Notes under the pieces: model-generated
Seen by the model: the letters and a program-made list of their open reading frames with translations, nothing else
What the model was told of the DNA's origin: nothing
Databases searched by the model: none
Part shown: positions 9,958 to 18,570 of the stretch, in pieces
Layout of the letters: each line of letters starts with the position of its first letter
Numbering within the stretch: position 1 is the first letter of the stretch
Assembly: GCA_964016885.1 (NCBI GenBank)
Contig: OZ024742.1
Span: 358,203,087-358,267,086 of the forward strand
Reading direction: 5' to 3'
Length of the DNA: 64,000 nucleotides
Source of the DNA: Eledone cirrhosa
Taxonomy: Eukaryota; Mollusca; Cephalopoda; Octopoda; Eledonidae
Made by a program: the position numbers and the translations under genes

Positions 9958-10752
9958 ATGGCTTCCCACTCTGTTCTGCCAACGTACACGGGCGACGTAA
10001 GGTTGTGGTTCTCGCAATTAGAAGCTTTCTTCAGGGCGAACAGAGTCGACGAGGAACTACAGCATTCTGTGGTCCTCAGTGCCATTCCGCCGGCAATTCT
10101 CCCAGCGGTCAAGGACCTCGTGTTGGAGGCAACGACAGAGTCGTCGTACGCGTCTCTGAAGGCTGAAATACTCAGCCGGACAGAACAGTCGTCAGAGAGG
10201 AGATTTAGGGCTCTGGTCCACCTGGAGCACATAGGGGATGGCACACCATCGAACCTCCTTAGGCGGATGAAGGACCTAACGGAGGGGTCTGCAGCGGAAA
10301 CTGCCCTGCTGAAGCAGTTGTTCTTTTCGCGCCTGCCGACGAACGTACAGGCAATTTTGGCCCCCATGAGGGATTCGAGCTCGGTTGAGCAGCTTGCCTC
10401 ATCGGCGGGCAAGATATTCGAGGTGACGAATGCCGGAGACAGCGACCCCCTCGCCGCTGTTCAACACCCAGCTCGGGCCACACACGGCCATGCGATCTAC
10501 GCGGCAGCACCAACAGATAGCTTGGCTATCATTGCGATGCAAAGGTCTATTCAGGAGCTCACCATGGAGCTCCACAAGATGAAGGCCTTGTGTCGTGGCT
10601 GTTCGCGCTCCCGCAGTCGCGGGAGATCGCAAAGTTTCAGACGGCGGTCCAAATCACCTGGTTCAGCCTTATGCTGGTACCACGAGCGATTCGCGGAGAA
10701 CACGAAGCACTGCGTGCAACCTTGCTCCTATCATAAGGCGGGAAACGCTTAA
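9958..10752 (+). CDS. gag: Gag polyprotein of the CsRn1-type retrotransposon
   Basis: 264 residues, intact. The N-terminal 170 residues resemble the capsid-like part of CsRn1/Kabuki gags (start [18 protein letters not shown], then [16 protein letters not shown]). Residues about 215-235 are rich in Arg and Ser ([17 protein letters not shown]) and are probably RNA-binding. The nucleocapsid box is C239-x2-H242-x9-C252-x3-C256 (CWYHERF ... CVQPC), the CHCC form typical of the clade in place of the retroviral CCHC. The ATG at 9958 is the first one giving the whole domain. The stop at 10750-10752 lies four bases after a slippery heptamer, so a fraction of ribosomes should continue into pol. The product would assemble the cytoplasmic particle that packages the element RNA. 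Confidence 0.92.
   Translation: MASHSVLPTYTGDVRLWFSQLEAFFRANRVDEELQHSVVLSAIPPAILPAVKDLVLEATTESSYASLKAEILSRTEQSSERRFRALVHLEHIGDGTPSNLLRRMKDLTEGSAAETALLKQLFFSRLPTNVQAILAPMRDSSSVEQLASSAGKIFEVTNAGDSDPLAAVQHPARATHGHAIYAAAPTDSLAIIAMQRSIQELTMELHKMKALCRGCSRSRSRGRSQSFRRRSKSPGSALCWYHERFAENTKHCVQPCSYHKAGNA
10740..10746 (+). promoter_or_regulatory. -1 ribosomal frameshift slippery heptamer GGGAAAC
   Basis: In the gag frame the bases read G-GGA-AAC, a perfect X-XXY-YYZ heptamer. A slip of one base back moves ribosomes from frame 1 (gag) to frame 3 (pol). The pol frame is open from 10737, just after a stop at 10734-10736, and the gag stop is at 10750, so a shift is only productive in a 16-base window and the heptamer sits exactly inside it. 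Known biology: this heptamer class drives gag-pol expression in many retroelements. Confidence 0.85.
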
Positions 10753-10781
10753 GAGGTCCTCTGATGGGGACAGATGGCCTC
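10753..10781 (+). promoter_or_regulatory. Predicted frameshift-stimulating hairpin
   Basis: gaggtcctctg (10753-10763) pairs with cagatggcctc (10771-10781): 4 + 2 + 4 base pairs with a bulged T on each side (10757, 10775) and a 7-base loop. It starts 6 bases after the slippery heptamer, the usual spacing for a stimulator. The pairing was worked out by hand and a pseudoknot with downstream bases was not examined. Confidence 0.65.
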
Positions 10782-13700
10782 AACATAAAGCCACCAAACC
10801 GCCATTTCTTCATTAAGGACCTAATATCCGGAAGAGGTTTCCTCGTGGATACAGGAGCCTCCTGTAGTATCTGGCCGGTCCATTGCCTGAAAGATACCCC
10901 CATAGAGTCATCTGTCACGCTGCAGGCAGTTAACCACTCGTCTATAAAGACGTACGGGCAAATCTCGCTCCCTCTTAAATTCCTAAATCTTCGAAGGGAT
11001 TTTAAGTGGATTTTTACGGTTGCCGATTTGCCATATCCCATCTTAGGAGCGGATTTCCTCCACAACTTCTCTTTAACTGTGGACGTCCGTGGCCAACGCC
11101 TGGTGGATAACATCACCGGCTTTTCAATTCATGGCCAGGAAGCCAAGGCCCCAATAGTCAGCCCCGTGTTCTTTATTGCTGCCGCTGGTGACGCTTACCA
11201 TGCGTTACTGGGTTCTTTCCCGGAGCTCACGGATGGAAATTTTCGAGTCACTGACCCAACACACTCGACCGAACATTTTGTTTCCACCACCGGTGCCCCA
11301 GTGTTTTCGCGCCCACGCCGCTTACCGACGGAAAAATTAAAGGCAGCACGGTCCGAGTTCGACCATATGCTGCAGCTGGGCATTATTCGCCCATCTACGA
11401 GTCCTTGGGCTTCACCGTTACACATGGTGCCCAAGACTTCCGGCGACTGGAGACCCACGGGGGATTATAGGAGGTTAAATGCCATGACCGTCCCGGATAG
11501 GTATCCCATTCCCCATCTCCACGATTTTGCATCTTCACTGCAGGGGTGTAAGATTTTTTCTAAGCTAGATTTAGTGCTAGCCTACCACCAAATTCCGGTC
11601 AGGAAGGAGGATATTCCGAAAACTGCAATTACAACCCCTTTCGGATCATTCGAATTTTTGACCATGCCTTTCGGACTCAGGAACGCCGCTAGCACTTTTC
11701 AGCGGTTCATAGACGAGGTCACGCGTGGTCTGGACTTCGTCTATGCTTACATAGACGATATTCTCGTCGCTAGTTCCTCTCCGGAAGAGCATATGCGCCA
11801 CATGCTTCTCTTACTTCGGCGACTTCAGGATTACCGCGTTCGCGTGAATCCTGCAAAGTGTGTTTTCGGTTCCACTTCCCTACATTTTTTAGGCCACCTC
11901 ATCGACGCCGAAGGTATTAGGCCGCTCCCTGAGCGAGTTCAAGCCATACAGGAGTTACCGCCGCCTACTGCACTTCACCAGTTGCGTCACTTCTTAGGCC
12001 TAATCAATTTCTATAGGCGTTTCATTCCTCATTGTGCTAATTGGCTATCTTCCCTTACTGACATTTTAAAAAAACGTCGTAAGAAGAATGAAGACATTTC
12101 CTTGACACAAGGACAGCTTCAGGACTTCCAGTCTGCCAAGACAGCCCTCGCTAGTTCTTCTTTGCTAGCCCACCCGGTGCCAGAGGCCAAGCTTTCGCTT
12201 TGTGTTGATGCATCTGATACCGCTGTGGGAGCAGTTTTACAGCAGTCTTACGCTGAAAGCCAACAACCTTTGGCATTTTTCTCGAGGAAGTTGAAACCAG
12301 CAGAAACGCGTTATAGCACGTTTGGGCGGGAATTATTAGCCATATATCTGTCGGTGAAACATTTCTCTCATATCCTTGAGGGGAGAAATTTTACGGTTTT
12401 TACCGACCACAAACCGTTGACCTTCGCTTTGAGGGCCAAAGCCGACAGATATTCGCCCAGAGAGACAAGGCACCTGGACTACGTTTCACAATTTACAAAC
12501 GATATCCAGCACATTGCCGGCTCGCACAACATAGTTGCAGACGCATTATCTCGTTTGCCAATTAACTCCATCTCGTCATCCCAGGACATCGATTTAGGTC
12601 GTTTAGCTGCAGACCAACCTGCACTCCAATCGTTGGACACTCTTTCCACCGAATTTGCGACTTGCATTTTCAAATATCTGCCCTTGTCCACCACCGATAG
12701 GCAGATCCTTTGTGATGTATCCACTGATGCACCACGACCACTTGTTCCTGAGACTCACCGTCGAATTGTGTTCCTGGCTCTGCACAACATTTCTCATCCA
12801 GGATCTGCTGCCACAGTTAAACTTATAACAGCCAGATTCTTCTGGCCTAATATGAGGCGAGACATTGCTGTTTTTTGCCGTTCCTGTATCGCTTGCCAGA
12901 AATCGAAGATCCATAGACACATCCGGACTCCACTTGGTACTTTCACCACTCCAGATGCCCGGTTTCAACACATCCACATTGACATCGTTGGACCTTGGCC
13001 ATTCAGCAGTGGATATTCATACATATTGACGTGTGTCGATCGTTTTTCGAGATGGCCTGAGGCCATCCCTTTACAAGACATGACTGCTGAGACTGTAGCA
13101 CGTGCCCTGGTATCAGGGTGGATTACCCGCTTTGGGGTACCAACTACACTCACCACAGACCGCGGTAGACAATTCGAGTCCCATCTCTTCTCTGAGCTCA
13201 CAAAAATAATTGGAGCTCAACGGATTCGGACCACAGCCTATCATCCTGCTTCAAATGGAATGGTGGAACGATTCCACCGCCAATTAAAGGCCGCTCTTCG
13301 CGCCTATCCAGACTCTCAACGTTGGAGCGAGTACCTTCCTATTGTGTTATTAGGAATTCGGTCATCAATAAAGGAGGACCTTGGGTTCTCCCCGGCCGAA
13401 TTAATTTACGGTGCCCCTCTAGCGTTGCCTGGGCAAATGCTTGCCCCTGTTGATCTTGCTTTCCAAGATCCGCTTTCCTACGTATCCCGTCTGCGTTCTT
13501 ATTTACAGGACCTGCCGCCGATGGATACGAGGAAGCAAACTGTAAAACATGCGGTCCCGAGGGACATTGCCTCGTGGACCCATGTGTTCGTAAGGAACGA
13601 TGCTGTGAGACCACCCCTCACACAACCATACTCTGGACCCTACCGTGTGTTAGCACGCACTGACAAACATTTCACTGTAGACGTTAAGGGGTCCAGAGAG

Positions 13701-13892
13701 ACAATTTCGGTGGATAGACTGAAAAGGGCACACAATGACGCTCATACACCCGAGCCACAAATACCCCAATCTTTCACCATTGTGCATACACCTGCTCCTT
13801 CTGCCCCACCTTCACCTACATACAAGACTACGACCCGTTCCGGTCGGAGAGTCCACTGGCCCAAAAAGTTCTGCCAAACTATTTTTATATGA
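10764..13892 (+). CDS. pol: Pol polyprotein (protease, reverse transcriptase, RNase H, integrase)
   Basis: 1042 residues counted from the first ATG, uninterrupted. The true N-terminus probably comes from the gag-pol frameshift, since the frame is open from 10737. Aspartic protease: DTG at 29-31 in FLVDTGAS. Reverse transcriptase: about 190-360, catalytic D269 (FSKLDL) and YIDD at 329-332. RNase H: D482, E523, D548 and D593 (ADALSRL). Integrase: zinc site H674-x3-H678-x29-C708-x2-C711, catalytic D740, D799 and E835 (35 residues between the last two), and a GPY module at 958-960. The C-terminus ends in a basic TRSGRRV segment common in gypsy-type pols. All catalytic residues inspected are present. 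Pol lies in the -1 frame relative to gag. No frameshift or stop was seen, which fits the near-identical LTRs. Confidence 0.96.
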   Translation: MGTDGLNIKPPNRHFFIKDLISGRGFLVDTGASCSIWPVHCLKDTPIESSVTLQAVNHSSIKTYGQISLPLKFLNLRRDFKWIFTVADLPYPILGADFLHNFSLTVDVRGQRLVDNITGFSIHGQEAKAPIVSPVFFIAAAGDAYHALLGSFPELTDGNFRVTDPTHSTEHFVSTTGAPVFSRPRRLPTEKLKAARSEFDHMLQLGIIRPSTSPWASPLHMVPKTSGDWRPTGDYRRLNAMTVPDRYPIPHLHDFASSLQGCKIFSKLDLVLAYHQIPVRKEDIPKTAITTPFGSFEFLTMPFGLRNAASTFQRFIDEVTRGLDFVYAYIDDILVASSSPEEHMRHMLLLLRRLQDYRVRVNPAKCVFGSTSLHFLGHLIDAEGIRPLPERVQAIQELPPPTALHQLRHFLGLINFYRRFIPHCANWLSSLTDILKKRRKKNEDISLTQGQLQDFQSAKTALASSSLLAHPVPEAKLSLCVDASDTAVGAVLQQSYAESQQPLAFFSRKLKPAETRYSTFGRELLAIYLSVKHFSHILEGRNFTVFTDHKPLTFALRAKADRYSPRETRHLDYVSQFTNDIQHIAGSHNIVADALSRLPINSISSSQDIDLGRLAADQPALQSLDTLSTEFATCIFKYLPLSTTDRQILCDVSTDAPRPLVPETHRRIVFLALHNISHPGSAATVKLITARFFWPNMRRDIAVFCRSCIACQKSKIHRHIRTPLGTFTTPDARFQHIHIDIVGPWPFSSGYSYILTCVDRFSRWPEAIPLQDMTAETVARALVSGWITRFGVPTTLTTDRGRQFESHLFSELTKIIGAQRIRTTAYHPASNGMVERFHRQLKAALRAYPDSQRWSEYLPIVLLGIRSSIKEDLGFSPAELIYGAPLALPGQMLAPVDLAFQDPLSYVSRLRSYLQDLPPMDTRKQTVKHAVPRDIASWTHVFVRNDAVRPPLTQPYSGPYRVLARTDKHFTVDVKGSRETISVDRLKRAHNDAHTPEPQIPQSFTIVHTPAPSAPPSPTYKTTTRSGRRVHWPKKFCQTIFI

Positions 13893-13911
13893 ACTGGCTA
13901 TTGGAGCCTTA

Positions 13912-13942
<31 letters not shown>

Positions 13943-14707
13943 TTTCTTTTTTTTTTTTGCTGTTCTTATTTATTTGATTTATTGTATTGCAATGTACCTC
14001 TCATGACCATTTCACTGGATGTATATATATGTTTTTCGTTTCCTTTACAATGAACATTTTAAGCTATATTCTTCTCTTTGCCGGTTTATAAGTTTGCAAT
14101 GTAAATTTACCGTTGATAACCGCGCATTTAGTAAGAATGCTTATTTCTCTGGTCGCTGGCCTCTGGACCCTTCCAGGTCAACGCATTCTCAACATCGACC
14201 ATCAACTTCGGCTGCTATTTCTAGCACTTTGCGCAACTCATTTTTTCTGAAAAATTTTTTGTTTACTGTGAATTTAAACACCGAATACGCTCACTCAGCA
14301 GCAACACCAACAGCAATATAACAGCAACAGCAGCAGCAACAGCAATATAACAGCAACAGCAATACAGCAGCAGCAGCAACAGCAACAGCAATACATCAAC
14401 TCAGCTTCACCAACAACCAAAGCCAGAGAATTTATTTTTGCAGCACTCTTCCTGTGAGAAAATCCATTTGGATGTTGGAAATGTCACGATATACCACAGA
14501 ACAGAAACCACCTGCATTCATTCTCTGGAATACACTTTCTTTCCTGCTGTCATGTGATTGCACACCTGTGAACTATATTTTGTACATTTGAACTTTTGAC
14601 CTCTTTTCTTACTTCCATTACTCTGTACCATACTTTTCATGCCTCTTGCATGCTCGCCATCTTACTCCATGCATGCTTCTTTCGATTTTTTATGTTTTAA
14701 AAATCTG
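13893..14707 (+). other. Retrotransposon 3' untranslated region with simple repeats
   Basis: About 815 bases without an env-like frame. Contains a (TA)n run at 13910-13934 followed by T-rich sequence to about 13960, and an irregular CAG/CAA repeat at about 14298-14400 (cagcaacagcagcagcaac and similar). The function of this long non-coding segment is unknown. Confidence 0.75.
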
Positions 14708-14718
14708 GCGGGGGATAC
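14708..14718 (+). other. Polypurine tract next to the 3' LTR
   Basis: gcgggggatac precedes the 3' LTR directly. The purine-rich core gggggga-type run is the likely RNase H-resistant primer for plus-strand synthesis. It is short and contains non-purines at its ends, so the exact limits are uncertain. Confidence 0.65.
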
Positions 14719-15146
14719 TGTAGTAAGAGTTGCCTCCCCTGCCACGACAATCGAATCGCTGTTCTCTAGACAGGAAGTAGGTGGAGTTGCTTCCCTTTGG
14801 GATTAACCAAACTCCCTAGTGGTCACTTCCGGTCAACAGAGATAAAAGGAGCGATTAACCGCGAAATCTCTCTCTCGCCTCCTGATTCCTGAAGTGGTAA
14901 CATCTTCGACCATAGCTGGTGATTCTTTCTGGACGACCCTTTCGTTACCAGCACAATGCAGCTCACCAGCCTGAGATGAGAGCGCCAAGACATTTTCTAC
15001 CAACTTCACAATCGTATTATTGCCATCGGGTAACAACCCTTTACATTATACACCTTTGACTTCTATGAAGTAAAACTTTATCACACACACCAGTACTCTT
15101 TGTCTTTTATATTATGTTGCATGTGCACCGATATCTATTTCCTAAA
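14719..15146 (+). repeat. 3' LTR
   Basis: 428 bp, identical to the 5' LTR except at 14805 and 14852. Followed by the right copy of the ggcg target duplication (15147-15150). Confidence 0.93.
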
Positions 15147-15198
15147 GGCGTAATTTCACTACTTATCATAGGTGATATATTTGTTTTGTAAGGTTTTT

Positions 15199-15252
15199 GT
15201 TATAAACAGATATTATTATATTTGTTATGAAACAGATATTATTATATTTGGG
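15199..15252 (+). repeat. Tandem 27-bp duplication
   Basis: tgttataaacagatattatt... at 15199 is repeated as tgttatgaaacagatattat... from 15225, each ending in atatttg. It lies at the left edge of the possible solo LTR and may mark its boundary. Confidence 0.7.
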
Positions 15253-15592
15253 GTTAAGCAGTCCTAATATGGCTGCAGCGACTAGCGCCACCTTGCCCGG
15301 GGAGAAAAAACTAATTGGAGTTACTTCCCGTTGAATTCTAGAGGATTCCTTGAACTTCTGGTCTAGGGATTATAAAGGAGGGAGAAAAGAGACATCTTGG
15401 CTTATTTGGCGACGGCTCTTGGACAGTTTACTCACGAGCGAGTTTGTTAATCTTATTATATCTGTATCCAATTAAATTAGTGGTTGGCTTGCAGTGGCGT
15501 TTACCAAAGTAAATAACCCTGTGACTAAATTCACTAAATGGCCAACAAATAATAAAACACATTCACTTTTTGGTTGCGCTTTCACTTCAGTA
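15253..15592 (+). mobile_element. Possible solo LTR of a related gypsy-type element
   Basis: Blocks occur in the same order as in the LTR of the neighbouring element: ggagttacttccc (LTR: ggagttgcttccc), cttctggtctagggattataaaggagg (LTR: cttccggtcaa...gataaaaggag), and aaccctgtgactaaatt (LTR: aaccctttacatt). It also has a TATA-like tataaagg at 15371 and an aataaa at 15552. No internal region or second LTR is present. Boundaries are uncertain and the similarity is weak, so this is tentative. Confidence 0.4.
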
Positions 15593-15594
15593 TA

Positions 15595-16208
15595 CAGCGG
15601 TACCTTGACTTACGAGTGTCCCAACTAACGAGTTTTCATATTTCGGCCAATTTTTTGCTTTGAGTTGCGAGCTAAAATTCTGGTTATGAGCCAGCTTCAG
15701 ATACCCCTCCGCTAGTTGGCGTAGCGACCGCCATCGTGAACGCCGTAACATCCGCCCAGCATCCCATAGGTCTGAAGAAAATGAGCGCGAAGGATAGTGC
15801 TGAGAAGAAGAAACGGATGATGTGCATTAAATTAAAGAAAGAAATTATCGAAAACCGACCATGGTATGCATGTAGTGGACTTGGCGAAGCAGTACGAGCG
15901 TAGCACTTTTACGATCTGCACCATACTGAAGCAGAAGGAGTGGATAAAGGCTATAACCACAGCCAAGGGAGTTAAAATAATTTCTAAACAGCTGACATCT
16001 ATCCATGAAAATATGGAAAAGCTGCTGATAGTGTGGTTAACGGAGAAGCAGCTCGCAAGAGATACTGTAACGAAGACTATATTCTGCATGAAGGCATGAG
16101 CTATTTACGCTGATTTTTACAGCAGACCCCAGGTACTGCGACATAGAGTAATTTGAGTTACGAGCTCCGTCATGGAACAAATTAAACTCGTAAGTCAAGG
16201 TACCACTG
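15595..16208 (+). mobile_element. Internally deleted Tigger/pogo-type DNA transposon (614 bp)
   Basis: Terminal inverted repeats: cagcggtaccttgacttac at the left and gtaagtcaaggtaccactg at the right, extending to about 25 bp with few mismatches, flanked by TA on both sides (15593-15594 and 16209-16210). The interior holds a broken piece of the N-terminal DNA-binding half of a Tigger transposase. Only 614 bp remain, so the DDE catalytic domain is gone and the copy is nonautonomous. Confidence 0.85.
15781..16099 (+). pseudogene. Tigger transposase N-terminal remnant (frameshifted)
   Basis: A start at 15781 gives MSAKDSAEKKKRMM and a lysine-rich stretch, then similarity moves frame near 15860 into HVVDLAKQYERSTFTICTIL and, further on, KGVKIISKQLTSIHENMEKL and WLTEKQLARD. 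This matches the helix-turn-helix (CENP-B-like) N-terminal region of Tigger transposases. It stops at 16097-16099, where the rest of the transposase has been deleted. Frameshift plus truncation make it a pseudogene. Confidence 0.8.
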
Positions 16209-16344
16209 TATTTATATAAGATAGTACACAAAAGAATAAAGAAAATCAAAATTATCTTACTAAAAAAATATTCAAACACTCTCTTTGAAGTATACTGAAG
16301 TGTATATGAGAGTAAGAGAGAGGTGTCATAGAAATGGCACCATC

Positions 16345-16540
16345 TTCTTCGCTCACTTATTCCTGGAAGGGTCATGTAGGCAGAATCCTAAAATGCACCT
16401 TCCAACAGGTCCTGTCAGTAGTAACTGTCTCCAAATGATCCAGCTGAATTCCCAAGCAAGACAGGCCAACCATCTTGCTCAAGGTCTACCCCTGAGTCTC
16501 CTGTTAGTTTGTTATGCTCATAAAGTCTGTCCTGCAATTC
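16345..16540 (-). pseudogene. LINE C-terminal tail, second copy, minus strand
   Basis: Read on the minus strand, this contains gagcaagatggttgg, tgacaggacctgttggaagg, ctgcctacatgaccctt and aggaataagtgagcgaagaag, which parallel the plus-strand LINE tail at 7970-8110 block by block. No intact frame survives and the RT core is absent. Confidence 0.6.
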
Positions 16541-16574
16541 ATTCCTGAGAAATTTCTAACCACATACCTGAAAT

Positions 16575-16650
16575 GGCACAGAGCTAGATTAGATAAATTT
16601 CTTGTAGTTTTTTTGGTATGACTATTTACATTCTGAGTCCAAATCCTATT
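16575..16650 (+). mobile_element. Degenerate tRNA-derived SINE fragment
   Basis: agagctagattagataaa, ttttggtatgactatttac and attctgagtccaaatcct follow the 5' tRNA-like part of the cephalopod SINE up to and including a B-box-like tctgagtccaaatcc. The body is not recognisable beyond about 16650. Confidence 0.45.
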
Positions 16651-16740
16651 TTGGTAGATCACATAAATACACAGTGTTTCTGTGGTTTGACATAGTTGAA
16701 TGATTAAAATGTAACATTATAACAGCTTGTTATATATAAG

Positions 16741-16928
16741 GGCGGTGAATTGGCAGTATTGGTAGAAGTATTGGACGCCATGCTTTCCAGCATAGTTATG
16801 TACCTTTACAGTCTGAGTTCAAATCCCCCCGAGGTTAACTTTGCCTTTCATCCTCATGGGTCGATAAAATAAACTACCAGTAATGTACTGGGTGATTGCT
16901 GGCCTTGTGCCAAAAGTAGAAACAATTA
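16741..16928 (+). mobile_element. tRNA-derived SINE (cephalopod type), complete
   Basis: Starts ggcggtgaattggcagtatt, carries a B box gagttcaaatccc at 16815-16827, then gaggttaactttgcctttca, tcctcatgggtcgataaaat, actaccagtaatgtactggg, a gccttgtgcc block and the tail aaaagtagaaacaatta. The A-box/B-box part is the RNA polymerase III promoter of the parent tRNA. The layout is characteristic of SINEs abundant in cephalopod genomes and is the best organism clue in the window. Confidence 0.85.
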
Positions 16929-17137
16929 TAACAGACATATAGAATATCAAAGCAAACAACACTGAACACCCCGAAGAAATATATTAGTTTAACACTTGAA
17001 ATAACAGGAAAAGAGTCTTAACATTTCAGACACTAGTCCTTCATCAGAAGATAAAGTTAGAAATAAAAGATAAAATAGAAAGATGAAAAGTGAGAAGAGG
17101 AATTAATTTTTTTTAAATGAGAAAAAAATACACTTGC
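16929..17137. other. AT-rich sequence with a motif shared with Penelope-type repeats
   Basis: No gene. On the minus strand 17053-17022 reads ctgatgaaggactagtgtctgaaa, split here as ctgatga, aggactagtgtct and gaaa, followed by tgttaagac. This block is common in repeats of molluscs and cnidarians and recalls hammerhead-type cores found in Penelope-like elements, but the full fold is not supported. Confidence 0.4.
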
Positions 17138-17206
17138 TTATTCAGTCAGCCATACATTGGCATATATTAATTTATTGGGGATCACAAACATAGAAAATCT
17201 TGATTC

Positions 17207-17590
17207 ATCATCATCATCATCATCATACGTCCGCTTTTCCCTGCTTGCAAGGGAGGGACGAGTCCTATTCAGCACAGCATCTCTCCACTTGTCACGGTCC
17301 TTCGTCATCTTCTCCGTGAGCTTCAGCGATCTGAGATCTGCTCTCACCACCTCCGCCCATGTTTTTTGTGGTCTTCCTCTACTGTGTCTTCCTTCCACTG
17401 GGATTTCTTGGCACTTCTTTACCCAGCGGTCATCCTCCATGCGCATCACATGTCCATACCATCTCAGTCTTCTCTCCTGCACACCACAACTTATCCCTCT
17501 TATATCCAGTTTCTTTCTCAACTCGTCTATGTTTGGTCGTTCACGCACATTGACATTGCACATCCAACGGAGCATGCTTGCTTCATTTCT
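17207..17590 (-). pseudogene. 5'-truncated LINE: C-terminal part of a reverse-transcriptase ORF with a (TGA)n tail
   Basis: On the minus strand 17575-17207 keeps an open frame of about 120 meaningful residues: MLRWMCNVNVRERPN, RRLRWYGHVMRMEDDRWVKK, GRPQKTWAEVVRADL, WRDAVLNRTRP and REKRTYD. This is the well-known C-terminal segment of a LINE ORF2 family. The ending in repeated Asp codons is a (TGATGA)n microsatellite (17208-17227), which is the element's 3' tail. The polymerase domain is missing because the copy is 5'-truncated near 17590, the usual fate of LINE copies. The family (RTE-, CR1- or L2-like) cannot be decided from this piece. Confidence 0.75.
17208..17227 (-). repeat. (ATC/GAT)n microsatellite, LINE 3' tail
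   Basis: Six to seven atc units directly after the LINE coding tail, in the position of the 3' terminal microsatellite of such elements. Confidence 0.85.
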
Positions 17591-17617
17591 CTAATGATTA
17601 GGTTTGATAATATAGGT

Positions 17618-18148
17618 CAAAGATGGGAAACATGTGGCTTTAAGGCCTCATGTGGCCTTCTATGCCATTCAGTGTGGCCTTTTGAAAGAATAAAGAATTT
17701 CCAACAAATTTTTAATTTTTATTAATGTTTATGTCTATCATTCATTTTAATTTAAAACTTAAGATGAACGTATTTTAAATACCAAAGATCAGAAGAAAAT
17801 TGAACAAAATATTCCAAACTGACAGGCAGCTAGAATGAAAGATTTTGTAGCCCATAAGGGCCATTTCAGCATTTCCTATGCTTATGTTTTAGTTCTAATG
17901 TGACTGTACAATGTACATTAATTTCCTGTTTGACTGGAGCCACTATACCCTGAGGCTGGTTGGTGAGAACTTGCAGTAATTTAGTATGCCAGTACTATGA
18001 CAGTCATTTAGTATGCCAGTACTATCACAGTAATTTAGTATGCCAGTGATTATCAGAATTTCAAGAATATATAATTAGTTTCTTGGAAGCAGATTTATTA
18101 CAAGTAACTTAATGCAGCCTTTCAACATGACATGTTTCCCCACCTCAG
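17618..18148. mobile_element. hAT-like nonautonomous element (531 bp)
   Basis: The left end is caaagatgggaaacatgt and the right end, read on the minus strand, is ctgaggtggggaaacatgt: imperfect inverted termini. Each is flanked by an 8-bp direct repeat that matches at 7 of 8 bases (atataggt at 17610-17617, atctaggt at 18149-18156). An 8-bp duplication and CA-type short termini suggest hAT. No transposase is present inside. An internal 27-bp tandem repeat lies at 17974-18054. Confidence 0.55.
17974..18054 (+). repeat. 27-bp tandem repeat, three copies
   Basis: Units start at 17974, 18001 and 18028 with cagtaatttagtatgccagt or cagtcatttagtatgccagt. The third copy diverges after the core. It lies inside the hAT-like element. 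Confidence 0.88.
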
Positions 18149-18156
18149 ATCTAGGT

Positions 18157-18570
18157 ATTTGAAAATTTTGTAACCGTGTATCTAATATAATTTTAAAAAT
18201 TTATTGAAAATAATCAAGAATTTTTAGAGATTTATCAAATAAATTTTTCCATTATTAACAAAGAACTTTACATAACATTTTCATGGAAGATGTTCAGATA
18301 AACAGAAACATTTTTTAAGTAAACAACTATTTATAATAGAACCATGACTGGTTTCAAGCAGTTTGGTATCAATTGGTTTAATTGGAGTGAATTAATCATT
18401 GAACAATGAAGACAATATATATAATTAGAGGTAATATCCTACAAAAAGAAATAGTATAAATAGAGATATCAATATTATATATGTGACTGTGGGGATGTGC
18501 TGACCAGATGGTACTGCATGTAGTTCAGTATTGCGCAACTCAGATGTTTTCCGATGGCCGGGAGCCTGTC
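18157..18570. other. AT-rich unique sequence flanking the satellite
   Basis: No gene, known repeat or special junction motif seen. The sequence passes into the satellite without an obvious mobile element at the junction. Confidence 0.5.

Larger units (their letters stand above)
9039..15146 (+). mobile_element. Complete CsRn1-clade Ty3/gypsy LTR retrotransposon (6108 bp)
   Basis: Two 428-bp LTRs (9039-9466 and 14719-15146) flank an intact gag and an intact pol. The insertion is bounded by a 4-bp direct repeat ggcg (9035-9038 and 15147-15150). The clade call rests on three visible characters: a gag with a C-x2-H-x9-C-x3-C box in place of the usual CCHC knuckle, a primer-binding site complementary to tRNA-Trp, and the domain order protease-RT-RNase H-integrase with a GPY module. 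CsRn1 elements are known to combine the unusual gag box with a tRNA-Trp primer. No env-like frame is present in the 826 bp after pol. The LTRs differ at two positions only, so the copy is young and could be autonomous. Confidence 0.93.

Noticed and set aside
13893..14718. An env-like third gene in the LTR element, which would make it retrovirus-like.
   Set aside because: No frame with a signal peptide and transmembrane segment exists here. The short plus-strand frame at 14019-14321 has no such layout.
17157..17725. Plus-strand frames of 64-145 residues over the LINE tail.
   Set aside because: They are antisense to the recognisable LINE coding sequence.
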